DNA of 10,454 bases from Actinomycetota bacterium (lineage in GTDB: Bacteria > Actinomycetota > Humimicrobiia > Humimicrobiales > Humimicrobiaceae), in the NCBI GenBank assembly GCA_028695395.1, contig JAQVJB010000067.1, positions 1 through 10,454 of the forward strand, in the 5' to 3' direction. Of this stretch, positions 1 through 7,132 are shown piece after piece. The position numbers and the translations under genes are program-made. The notes below the pieces were generated by a model. That model ran no database searches. It worked only from the letters and a program-made list of their open reading frames with translations, and was not told the DNA's origin. Position 1 is the first letter of the stretch. Each line of letters begins with the position of its first letter.

Positions 1-736
1 CAACCTTAAAACCTGCTCTTTTTATCTTAAGGCAGTAATCAAGCTCCTCAAAATATGCAGGCCTGTAGCCACTGTCAAATCCTCCAATTTTTTCAAATAA
101 ATAAAAAGGAGTAATAAAAAAAGCACCAGTAACATAATCAGGATAAATTCTCTTAAGAGAATGCAGATATTCAATATCATTATTGATTATCCTTTTTAAA
201 TCCAACTGACCATCGGCCACTTTGTGATATGTGATATAATTTGGCCGCACAAATCCTCCAATGTTCTGGATGCTGTCTGTGTCATATTCAAGGATAAGCC
301 CTCCTGCGGCTCCGATATTATTACCAGTCTCATTAATTGAAACCTGTTCTTCCTTTTGGTTTTCTGCTTTAAAGACACTTATAAGATTCTGTATTGAATA
401 ATCGTCAAGTATCATATCCGGATTAATTAAAAGAATATAATTATAATCTGTTTCTTTATCCTTTTCCCTTGGCATACTTTTGGAGACAGCATAATTGACT
501 GCCCCAGCAAAACCTATATTCTTATATAATCTTATGAACCTGAAATTAGAATAAGGTATTCTGCTTTCTGCATTCCTGTAATTCTTTACTATTTCAGCAG
601 TTTTATCAGCAGACGCATTATCTACTACAAAAAGAGTATAATTTTTAAAATTCTGATTAGCTATTGAAAAGAGGCATCTCTCAATAAAATTTTCGCTGTT
701 GTAAGTTACTACAACTATCAATATTTTATTTTCCAT
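1..736 (-). CDS. Family 2 glycosyltransferase (rhamnosyltransferase-like), C-terminus cut by window edge
   Basis: The reading frame is open from the ATG at 736 to base 1, giving 245 residues with no stop, so the C-terminus lies outside the window. The fold is GT-A of GT2: residues 5-14 carry the opening beta strand ending VVTYNSE, 37-42 hold VDNAS, 73-76 NIGF, and 105-107 NPD, which takes the place of the DXD metal site. Residues 202-220 (VTGAFFITP, then IGGFD) and 228-243 (YFEELDYCLK, then AGF) match the acceptor and catalytic region of the WbbL/RfbF-type rhamnosyltransferase branch. It is probably a cytoplasmic enzyme adding one sugar to a lipid-linked glycan; the sugar cannot be told. It starts 6 nt after the GT4 gene stop, in the same reading frame, and no clear Shine-Dalgarno precedes it, so translation is probably coupled to the upstream gene. 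The family call is firm; the rhamnose specificity is inference. Confidence 0.88.
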   Translation of the reverse strand, partial: MENKILIVVVTYNSENFIERCLFSIANQNFKNYTLFVVDNASADKTAEIVKNYRNAESRIPYSNFRFIRLYKNIGFAGAVNYAVSKSMPREKDKETDYNYILLINPDMILDDYSIQNLISVFKAENQKEEQVSINETGNNIGAAGGLILEYDTDSIQNIGGFVRPNYITYHKVADGQLDLKRIINNDIEYLHSLKRIYPDYVTGAFFITPFYLFEKIGGFDSGYRPAYFEELDYCLKIKRAGFKV

Positions 737-742
737 CAGTTT

Positions 743-2203
743 TTAATTGTTTTTTCTCATTTTTCTATTAAGGACTTTGAGGTACCCGTATATTTTTCTT
801 AGTGGATTTTTGCTTGCTATGTTTTCAAGCTCTTTTATCCTTGCATCTTTTTCTTTTATCATATTTATCTGATTTTTTATGATTTTGTTGCAGTTATTTA
901 AAGCCTCTTCCTTCTCAAAGAAAATCATTTTTTCCGTATTTCTGTCAGGTGCAAAAGACGGATGAAAAATCCAATTAATAAATGGCTTTACAGTTCCGGA
1001 AAAGCTGAAATTATCATTAGCATATTCTCTGGCTTTCCGGGCAGTCATTAAAAGTTCTTCTCTCTTGCCTGAAAGCTCAACAAGTTTTCCGGAGAGGCCG
1101 GCTGCATCATGAGGCTTGAACGTATATCCTATTTTTTCTCTTTGCATTATTTCTGTAAGTTCGCACACATTAGAGGAAATAACGGGAAGGCCTGCTCTCA
1201 TCCAGTCAAGAATCCTGCTTTTGCTCCCAAGCTTTACTTCGTAAATATCCTTGTCGATATTTATGCCGATATCTGCTTCAAAATAGTAATTAGGAACATC
1301 GTTTCCCTTTATCCATCCCATTAGAAGAAAGTTTTCTTTAAAAGAGCTTTGATTTACAAGTTCCACAAAGTGAGGATATGTGATCATATCCTGTTCAGGT
1401 ATTTCTCCCCCGGTTGAAACAAATTTTATTTTCGGATTTGACTTCATGGCCATAGTCAGTCCTTCAAAAAGAGTATCTACGTCTGTCCAGGTATTAAACC
1501 CTCCTGTCCATAAAACCACAAAATCATCTTCCGCGATATTCCCCTTGCCGCGGAAAACCTGTTTTTCATGAACATAATCTTCATCCGGAATGCCTATCGG
1601 TATTACTCTTGTAAATTCATATCCGGAAGTTTTTCTATTCAGCCTTCCTGCTGCTCCAAGCTCTCCGACAGTAGCATATGCCTGCCTGCCTGAAACACAT
1701 GAAAATATATCAGCATTCCTTATAATACTATATTCTTTATTCCAATAATGAAAAAGACATTCATCTGAATCATCAATAAAAGCTCTTGCCTGACCTTCAG
1801 CCATCACATGGCCGAATAAATCAGCCCAGAAAGGTATATCCATTTTCCCTTTCAATAACTGTATTGTTTCTGAAGCTGCATAGCTTGGATAAAATGTTGC
1901 TCCTGCAATAACATCAGGAGAAAAATCCACTACCAGGCCGGATATTAAATCGATATCTTCGAAATCTTTTGGAGATAATATATGATTTAAGAACTGCATG
2001 CCCTCATACAAGTTACTTCTATTTAATACAGTCTTGAAACCTTCATTATATGCAGACGGAATGGCATAAGAAATAAGGCATACATCATGATTGTTCTTTA
2101 AAAGAGGCATTAGGAATTGCCAGGTTCTTATTCCTGTCCCATATGCTTTTTTATCATTTTCAAAAGGTAGAGGGCTCATCCCGAAAAGAACGATTTTGCT
2201 CAT
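743..2203 (-). CDS. Family 4-type glycosyltransferase (GT-B fold) with C-terminal coiled-coil tail
   Basis: A protein of 486 residues. The N-terminal Rossmann half (1-200) opens with KIVLFGMSPLP and has a YGTGIR glycine-rich turn at 21-26. The C-terminal donor half begins near 226 (VVLWTGGF at 229-236), continues through LLMGW at 293-297, and has the sugar-nucleotide region at 309-344 (EADIGINI, then GSKSRILDWMRAGLPVISS). Here SKSRILDWMRAGLPV stands where GT4 enzymes have the E-x7-E region. Residues 425-465 are Lys/Glu-rich and look like a coiled coil, followed by a basic tail (RKIYGYLKVLNRKMRKN), a type of tail seen on surface-polysaccharide glycosyltransferases that may hold the protein at the membrane or partner enzymes. 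Usual GT4 length is 350-420, so the tail explains the extra length. AGGGA sits 5 nt before the ATG. It is the first gene of a two-gene unit with the downstream GT2. The donor and acceptor cannot be read from the sequence. Confidence 0.85.
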   Translation of the reverse strand: MSKIVLFGMSPLPFENDKKAYGTGIRTWQFLMPLLKNNHDVCLISYAIPSAYNEGFKTVLNRSNLYEGMQFLNHILSPKDFEDIDLISGLVVDFSPDVIAGATFYPSYAASETIQLLKGKMDIPFWADLFGHVMAEGQARAFIDDSDECLFHYWNKEYSIIRNADIFSCVSGRQAYATVGELGAAGRLNRKTSGYEFTRVIPIGIPDEDYVHEKQVFRGKGNIAEDDFVVLWTGGFNTWTDVDTLFEGLTMAMKSNPKIKFVSTGGEIPEQDMITYPHFVELVNQSSFKENFLLMGWIKGNDVPNYYFEADIGINIDKDIYEVKLGSKSRILDWMRAGLPVISSNVCELTEIMQREKIGYTFKPHDAAGLSGKLVELSGKREELLMTARKAREYANDNFSFSGTVKPFINWIFHPSFAPDRNTEKMIFFEKEEALNNCNKIIKNQINMIKEKDARIKELENIASKNPLRKIYGYLKVLNRKMRKNN

Positions 2204-2208
2204 TGATT

Positions 2209-2213
2209 TCCCT
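2209..2213 (-). promoter_or_regulatory. Ribosome binding site of the GT4 gene
   Basis: AGGGA on the minus strand, 5 nt before the ATG at 2203. It supports that start. Confidence 0.6.
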
Positions 2214-2245
2214 AATTCTTATGATGGCTTTATAATTGTATTTAT

Positions 2246-2274
2246 TTGCCTTAAACTTTCATTTATTATATATT
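2246..2274 (+). promoter_or_regulatory. Candidate sigma-70-type promoter for the TolB-like surface protein gene
   Basis: TTGCCT (2246-2251), then 17 nt, then TATATT (2269-2274). Transcription would begin near 2281 and give a leader of about 50 nt. It overlaps the candidate promoter on the opposite strand at 2269-2270, so the two would compete for polymerase. This rests on sequence resemblance alone. Confidence 0.45.
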
Positions 2275-2294
2275 TACTTAAAATTAAAAAGCAA
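2265..2294 (-). promoter_or_regulatory. Candidate sigma-70-type promoter for the GT4/GT2 unit
   Basis: Read on the minus strand, TTGCTT (2294-2289) is followed after 18 nt by a perfect TATAAT (2270-2265). Transcription would begin near 2258 and give a leader of about 55 nt to the ATG at 2203. The -10 box overlaps the -10 box of the candidate promoter on the other strand. This rests on sequence resemblance alone. Confidence 0.5.
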
Positions 2295-2331
2295 ACTTAT
2301 GTTTAAAAAAGGCGCAGGGAAATGATGCAGG

Positions 2332-4122
2332 ATGCGGACCACAGCAATAATAATTTCAATACTTTTTATTCTGGCTTTCAGTCTTGTACTGATATTCGCC
2401 TTTAATTTTCTATCCCCTTTAGGAAAAACCCCTGCAGGTGAAGAGGAAAAAATCGATGTCATTGCAACTACTTCCAGTATCTCTGAACAGACAACCAAAA
2501 GTGAACAGACGACTACTTCCGTTCCTGGGAAAAAAGGTCCTATAATAGAAAAAATCGAGATTTATCTTGACGGAACAAGAGATGGAGGAGGAATTTTTCT
2601 TGGAGAAGCAGAATATGGATTAAAATCACCTGAAACAGAAAGCATCTACGGGGAAAATTTTTCAAAATCTGGTTTCGAATTATCCTGGGACAGCGCCGGC
2701 TACGTTTTTGAGCCGGGTACAATACATAATTTTTATGTCTATACATATATCACTGATTCCGGATGGGAATATGTAAAAGAAACCATAACCGTTCCCGGGG
2801 ACCGTTTGCAATCTTCAAATATAAGATTTTTTATTGATACTCCGCCAAACGGTACTCTGGTGGAAGAGGATATAAACATAGGAGGATGGGCAATTAATAC
2901 ATCCATACCTGATTCTCCGGGGATTTCTGCTATTGAATTTTATTTGAACGGGCCAAGAGGGTTTGGCAAAAAAATAGGAGATGTCCCGCTTGGAACAGCA
3001 AGAGAGGATGTTGCAGAATCTACAGGTAATCCTGCATATTTAAACTGCGGTTTTAATTTTTTGCTTCCGGCAAATATTTTCGAACCCGGAACGGACAACT
3101 TATTATATTGTTATGCCATTTCAACAACAGGAGAAATTTACGAAAATATTCTTGAGTTAAAGGCAGGCGGCAATAGAGAAGAACAATCAGCCATTATTTC
3201 AGTTGATAATAATATAACCTCTGAAATAAGGCAGGGTTTCATTAAAATAAAAGGGTGGGCAGTTTTAAAGGATTTATTTAAAGAAAATATTATAGCTTCT
3301 GAAGGGAAACAATACACAGTTAAAAAGATAGTATTTACATCTTCAAAAAATGGAAACGAGGATATATTTTCTATGAATATAGACGGTTCGGAACTTACGC
3401 AGTTGACCGATAATCCCTCAAATGATATGTATCCGCAGATTACTATTGATGGAAATAAAATACTTTATACCTCAGATATTAACGGAACCTGGCAGATTAT
3501 GAGCATGAACACTGACGGTTCTGATAAAAAGCAACTGACAAATGGAAGATACAGAGCCGGATTTCCTACAATGTCATTTGAAGGCAAGTATATTTTTTAT
3601 GAAGTATATATTGACAATAACTGGGAAATATTCAGGATGAATTCCGACGGGACAAACCAGACAAGGCTGACATTCAGCCCCGGTATTGATGACTGGCATC
3701 CTTTCGCTCATCCTTTTGAGTTTAAGATAATATACGAATCAGGCGCAATCGGCAATGAAGATATATATTTTATGGATTATAACGGTTCAAACATAAAACG
3801 TATATCTGATTTTCAAATAAGGAAAAGGGTCCCGAGTATTTCAAGAGACGGAAAATATATTGTATTTGCAGGGTACGAGCAGAATTACTCTTCAATATTT
3901 ATAATGAATTCTGATGGAAGCGGATTAAAAAAACTCATTGATAACGGAGCAAATAATGTGCAGCCCTGCATTTCTACGGACAATCAGTTCATTACTTTTT
4001 ACAGCAATATAGGCGGCGACAACCATGAAATATATATTGTGAATTTTGATGGTTCAAATCTTTTAAAGCTTACGGAAATACCTGGAGACGACTGGGGCCC
4101 TGTATTTTTATACCAGGAATAA
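2332..4122 (+). CDS. Membrane-anchored protein with Ig-like modules and six-bladed TolB-like beta-propeller
   Basis: A protein of 596 residues. Residues 4-27 form a hydrophobic signal anchor or uncleaved signal peptide with no lipobox cysteine. A Ser/Thr/Glu-rich linker follows at about 36-66, typical of an extracellular stalk. Residues 68-156 and 163-278 are beta-rich Ig-like modules, the second carrying INIGGWAI. A partial third copy begins at 288 (IKIKGWAV at 304-311). From 327 to the end are six repeats of about 44 residues with the PD40/TolB pattern of an ISxDGKxIxF-like strand followed by IxxMNxDGSxxxxLT, for example at 387-403, 433-447 and 522-535. Six repeats suit a closed TolB propeller. 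TolB-type propellers bind proteins or ligands; the target here is unknown and no catalytic site is visible. The ATG at 2332 is the only usable start, since the next in-frame codons upstream include a TGA. AGGGA at 2316-2320 lies 11 nt before it. The gene is probably monocistronic, with a terminator-like hairpin after it. Confidence 0.85.
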   Translation: MRTTAIIISILFILAFSLVLIFAFNFLSPLGKTPAGEEEKIDVIATTSSISEQTTKSEQTTTSVPGKKGPIIEKIEIYLDGTRDGGGIFLGEAEYGLKSPETESIYGENFSKSGFELSWDSAGYVFEPGTIHNFYVYTYITDSGWEYVKETITVPGDRLQSSNIRFFIDTPPNGTLVEEDINIGGWAINTSIPDSPGISAIEFYLNGPRGFGKKIGDVPLGTAREDVAESTGNPAYLNCGFNFLLPANIFEPGTDNLLYCYAISTTGEIYENILELKAGGNREEQSAIISVDNNITSEIRQGFIKIKGWAVLKDLFKENIIASEGKQYTVKKIVFTSSKNGNEDIFSMNIDGSELTQLTDNPSNDMYPQITIDGNKILYTSDINGTWQIMSMNTDGSDKKQLTNGRYRAGFPTMSFEGKYIFYEVYIDNNWEIFRMNSDGTNQTRLTFSPGIDDWHPFAHPFEFKIIYESGAIGNEDIYFMDYNGSNIKRISDFQIRKRVPSISRDGKYIVFAGYEQNYSSIFIMNSDGSGLKKLIDNGANNVQPCISTDNQFITFYSNIGGDNHEIYIVNFDGSNLLKLTEIPGDDWGPVFLYQE

Positions 4123-4133
4123 ACAATATTTTT

Positions 4134-4159
4134 AATATTTAAATAAATATTCTTTTTTT
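4134..4159 (+). terminator. Terminator-like AT-only hairpin with T run
   Basis: An inverted repeat of 8 nt arms (AATATTTA and TAAATATT, 2 nt between them, so effectively a smaller stem) is followed by C and seven T. It lies 12 bp after the plus-strand stop at 4122, in the 67-bp gap between convergent genes. The stem has no G-C pairs, so it would be weak. The minus-strand gene ending at 4190 has no matching T run on its own side. Confidence 0.35.
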
Positions 4160-4189
4160 AAACAGAGTAGCAAGTTTCAAATTCTTAAG

Positions 4190-4660
4190 TCACTGCCTGA
4201 CTTCCCATGTATCAGTAATCCTGAGCTGCCTCTGCTTTTTAAATCTTAATTTTACAGACACCCCTATCGATATGCCGAACCAGACAGCCCATATTATATC
4301 CCGGGAGAAGAGATAAAATGCCAGCTCCGAAATCTGTTTATTGCCGCCGAGAAAATTGGTGATTATAAAATTAGTAATCTGCCCGCCTGATAAGATAAGT
4401 AGTATGAACGGAAGTATGCCTATTATCAAAAAAGCCCGATAGTCAAAAACGCTTTTCATTCCATCATAACCTCTGAGTATAGATATAACTATTCCCAGGC
4501 AAAAACCTGTTGCAATGAGAAATATTATTTTTATTGTGGTTATTGCACCGCCGGACATTGTCAAAGCCGGAAACTTTCCAAGCATATAATCAAACAATGA
4601 ATAAAGAATAAGATAAAGAATAATATTGATATATGAAAAAGTAATTAAAAATTTACGCAA
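4190..4660 (-). CDS. Small integral membrane protein with four predicted helices, function unknown
   Basis: A protein of 156 residues that I cannot place in a family. Hydrophobic segments lie at about 5-25, 40-62, 73-92 and 117-136. A basic C-terminal tail (KLRFKKQRQLR, 137-147) is probably cytoplasmic. The start is a TTG at 4660. It is chosen because a full GGAGG lies 9 nt upstream and the next ATG (codon 26) would remove the first helix. The gene is 104 bp downstream of the GT-C glycosyltransferase on the same strand, so it could be co-transcribed and act with it, for example as a small helper or flippase-like subunit; that is inference from position only. The size and topology loosely recall GtrA/DPM3-type small membrane partners of glycosyltransferases, but no diagnostic motif supports that assignment. 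Confidence 0.7.
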   Translation of the reverse strand: MRKFLITFSYINIILYLILYSLFDYMLGKFPALTMSGGAITTIKIIFLIATGFCLGIVISILRGYDGMKSVFDYRAFLIIGILPFILLILSGGQITNFIITNFLGGNKQISELAFYLFSRDIIWAVWFGISIGVSVKLRFKKQRQLRITDTWEVRQ

Positions 4661-4669
4661 AATTATATT

Positions 4670-4674
4670 CCTCC
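4670..4674 (-). promoter_or_regulatory. Consensus ribosome binding site that fixes a TTG start
   Basis: GGAGG on the minus strand, 9 nt before the TTG at 4660. It is the best Shine-Dalgarno in the window and decides the start of the small membrane protein. Confidence 0.75.
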
Positions 4675-4764
4675 GCTTTTAATTAAATCAGTGATACTTA
4701 AATTATCAATTTTTCCCTATAAAATCAAAAATCAGAATAAAAACAGGCATCATATTTGATTTTA

Positions 4765-6942
4765 TCATAGTTTTTCAATTTCCATGCTTTTAAAAAAAAC
4801 AGATAAGGTTCTGGAATCATTACTTATTCCAAGCTCTTCAGGAGTAGTACTGTATTTATAGTCAAAGGTAAGTATATTAAGGCCTTCTTTTAAAAGTTCG
4901 CCTTTTAATATCAGCTCTATTCTTTTAAATTCACTTATATTGTCATATTTATAATCAGATATTTTTTCATCATTTATGCGGATGCTCATTCGCTGCCTGT
5001 TTTTTCCATTGTCAAGAGGCTTTGAATTAATGCTAATTTTATAATCAGCATCTTTATCATCAATATTTAAAAATAAAACGGATATCTGCCCGGTTGCCCA
5101 TGTCCCGTTATTTTCCTCTACATGGCTGAAACCATAAACCAGGTATTTTTCCGCAGCCTTGTTCGTAAAATCAAAAAATATCTTTCCGTCTTCATTAAGA
5201 TTAATAATATGGGAATTTTCAGATTTAAATATGTCTGAAAGCAATATCCTGCCTTCCCGGCTGGTTGCAGGAAAGAAATATAGTCTTGATGTGTCATCTC
5301 TTGCTGTCAGGACCTGGAACCGGCTTAATCCTTCCAGGATATTAAGAATGAGTGGATCTACATGCTCTTTGGTAAATAGGGACCTTGATGTAAGAACCCA
5401 TATATTCTTGCCGGTATTTTCATTTAACAGGCTTATGAATGCCATGGGGTTTCTTAATACTTCAACACCGTAAGTATCATCGATAATCCTGCCGTTTTCA
5501 TTGTGATACGGAGCCCATGAAGCAAGATTGCCTGTCCAGAGCCAGTAATCGACTCTTCCTGTATAAGGAGGTGAATTATAAATGTCCGTGGTAATTATTA
5601 TGTCATCTTCCAGGGCATTAGCTGCGACATATTTTCCTGCAGTCGCTGCATCCCAGTGAACTGACCAGGAATTTGAAATGGAATAAAAATTATTTATTTT
5701 CTCATTATGGGCTTTGTAAGGCAAAGACAGAACTTCTCTTGGATTAATCCCGTTTATAAGGGCAGCTGAAGAAAAAATAAATATTACGATTAAAATCACT
5801 GCATGCACTTTTAAGGATTTCACTTTTGTAAGTTTTGTGATTATTTTCTTTAAAAAGAGCGAAAACAGGAAAATACTATAAGAAAAGCCGATTATAAAAA
5901 CTGGCATTAGAAAATATACATACCTCTGCTGGCCATACATCTTTCCAAGAGAAATGAATATCGTAACCAGGATAAAATTAGAAAGTATTAAAAAATAATT
6001 ATAAGGCCATTTTAATCTTCCCCACTTTATATAATTTTCCTTAATGGGATAATTGTCTTCAGCTGCATGCTTCTTTACCGAAATTATTATGGTAAAAACT
6101 ATAAAAAAAAGTATTCCTGCAATAAAAACATAGAACATTCTTGGAAACATCGCTCTTATGGCATTAAAATAATAAGGGTCAGGCATCTGGAAATACGCAT
6201 CAATCATAGCTCTCATTCCTGTTCCTTCTGCATAAAAACTCCTGCCCACCTTCCAGAAAAAAACCTGGTTGATTATCTGTGCAGCATCGAGTACGAAAAC
6301 AATAATAAATGGTATTATTATCTCTTTTTTAAAGAATTTTTTACCCTTATAAAAAATCAGCAGAATAAAAAGTAATATAAGCACTATTCCCACACCATGT
6401 ACGAGGGGCGTCAGAACCATAAAAATCACAGAAATGACTCTGTATGGCTTTCTGTCTTTAACAAACCCAAGATAAAAAAAGAGAAAAGTCAGTATATAAA
6501 AAAACTGATAGTCCTGGTAATACCTTGCTTCTCTGGAAAACTGCACATACCATGTAGAAAAAGCAATTATAAAAGCACTGAGAAATCCGACAAATTTGTT
6601 CGCAAGCTCTTTACCGAAAAAATAAGTCGCAAGTATCGTTCCCGTACCGCATAAGACACTTACTATACGGAGGGAAAATTCACCTGCTCCGAAAAAAAGC
6701 GCCGGCAATGCCTTAAGATAATAATCAAAAATGCCATGCCATAAAATATGGCCTGAGGGCAGCAAAGGATATCCATGCTTAAGTATGCTTACTGTCCCAA
6801 TAAATGTGTGGCCGTCGTCACCCCAAAGCGAAAGATAGTCAAGATTTCTGATTCTTAATACAAACCCTAAAACACATATAAGCAAAAGAAAGAAAAATGT
6901 TATTATATTAGAAGTTTTGCTGAAGTACTCTCTGATTTTCAT
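4765..6942 (-). CDS. GT-C fold membrane glycosyltransferase (PMT/ArnT-like, GT39/GT83-type) with C-terminal extracytoplasmic domain
   Basis: A protein of 725 residues. The first helix is at about 12-30. It is followed by the first extracytoplasmic loop with LSLWGDDG (37-44), the site of the catalytic and metal-binding acidic residues in PMT/ArnT enzymes. Next come LFFGAGEFSLRIVSVLCG (82-99) and FSREARYYQ (135-143), both standard for this family. About ten more helices run to 395, including QQRYVYFLMP (338-347). Residues 400-575 form a soluble outer domain. The last 130 residues (about 598-722) look like a beta-sandwich, with YGFSHVE at 603-609, a W at 615, and PEELGISNDSRTLSV at 701-715. These enzymes move a sugar from a polyprenyl-phosphate carrier to a lipid, glycan or protein outside the membrane. 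The ATG at 6942 has an in-frame TGA close upstream and only a weak A-rich leader. The gene diverges from the epimerase/GT2 pair that could supply its donor. The family call is firm; donor and acceptor are unknown. Confidence 0.86.
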   Translation of the reverse strand: MKIREYFSKTSNIITFFFLLLICVLGFVLRIRNLDYLSLWGDDGHTFIGTVSILKHGYPLLPSGHILWHGIFDYYLKALPALFFGAGEFSLRIVSVLCGTGTILATYFFGKELANKFVGFLSAFIIAFSTWYVQFSREARYYQDYQFFYILTFLFFYLGFVKDRKPYRVISVIFMVLTPLVHGVGIVLILLFILLIFYKGKKFFKKEIIIPFIIVFVLDAAQIINQVFFWKVGRSFYAEGTGMRAMIDAYFQMPDPYYFNAIRAMFPRMFYVFIAGILFFIVFTIIISVKKHAAEDNYPIKENYIKWGRLKWPYNYFLILSNFILVTIFISLGKMYGQQRYVYFLMPVFIIGFSYSIFLFSLFLKKIITKLTKVKSLKVHAVILIVIFIFSSAALINGINPREVLSLPYKAHNEKINNFYSISNSWSVHWDAATAGKYVAANALEDDIIITTDIYNSPPYTGRVDYWLWTGNLASWAPYHNENGRIIDDTYGVEVLRNPMAFISLLNENTGKNIWVLTSRSLFTKEHVDPLILNILEGLSRFQVLTARDDTSRLYFFPATSREGRILLSDIFKSENSHIINLNEDGKIFFDFTNKAAEKYLVYGFSHVEENNGTWATGQISVLFLNIDDKDADYKISINSKPLDNGKNRQRMSIRINDEKISDYKYDNISEFKRIELILKGELLKEGLNILTFDYKYSTTPEELGISNDSRTLSVFFKSMEIEKL

Positions 6943-7037
6943 TTTTTTGTCTGTGTTTATTTTCCTTCATACAATAAAATCACAAGTAATAATTAAGGAT
7001 TAATAACTATAAAAAAATACTATTTAATGTATAATAT

Positions 7038-7066
7038 CTAAAAAATATTTAAAAACTAAAAAATAT
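7038..7066 (+). repeat. 11-bp direct repeat, 18-bp period
   Basis: CTAAAAAATAT occurs at 7038-7048 and again at 7056-7066, just downstream of the TATAAT at 7030-7035. In such AT-rich DNA it could be chance, or it could be paired binding sites for a regulator or nucleoid protein. Confidence 0.45.
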
Positions 7067-7118
7067 AAAAATAATATTATAAATTTTAACTGATTTTTGA
7101 AATTAAATACATTGATTT

Positions 7119-7124
7119 AAGAGG
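7119..7124 (+). promoter_or_regulatory. Ribosome binding site that supports a TTG start
   Basis: AAGAGG, 8 nt before the TTG at 7133. It supports TTG as the start of the epimerase, which begins directly with the Rossmann strand. Confidence 0.65.
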
Positions 7125-7132
7125 TTTCTTTA

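Larger units (their letters stand above)
6943..7132. promoter_or_regulatory. AT-rich divergent intergenic region between GT-C gene and epimerase/GT2 pair
   Basis: This 190-bp gap is almost pure A+T from about 7001 to 7090 and has no convincing gene. It must hold promoters for both directions. On the plus strand a perfect TATAAT is at 7030-7035, but no good -35 box stands 16-18 nt before it. On the minus strand I see no pair that stands out from the AT background. An 11-bp direct repeat lies inside it. The region is likely to be bent and easily melted. Confidence 0.5.

Noticed and set aside
196..378. 60-codon minus-strand frame
   Set aside because: It overlaps the GT2 gene on the same strand in a different frame; the GT2 frame carries clear family motifs and this one has none.
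2299..2325. Micro-ORF ATG...TGA (8 codons, MFKKGAGK) just before the surface protein gene, in the same frame
   Set aside because: No Shine-Dalgarno precedes it, and a short frame ending near a start is expected by chance; nothing suggests a leader peptide.
5159..5473. 104-codon plus-strand frame within the GT-C gene
   Set aside because: It is antisense to the soluble outer domain of the GT-C enzyme and has no ribosome site or recognisable motif.
6880..6972. Out-of-frame ATG upstream of the GT-C gene (minus strand, about 6971) opening a 20-codon frame across the GT-C start
   Set aside because: It has no ribosome site of its own and overlaps the gene; a chance frame is the simpler reading.
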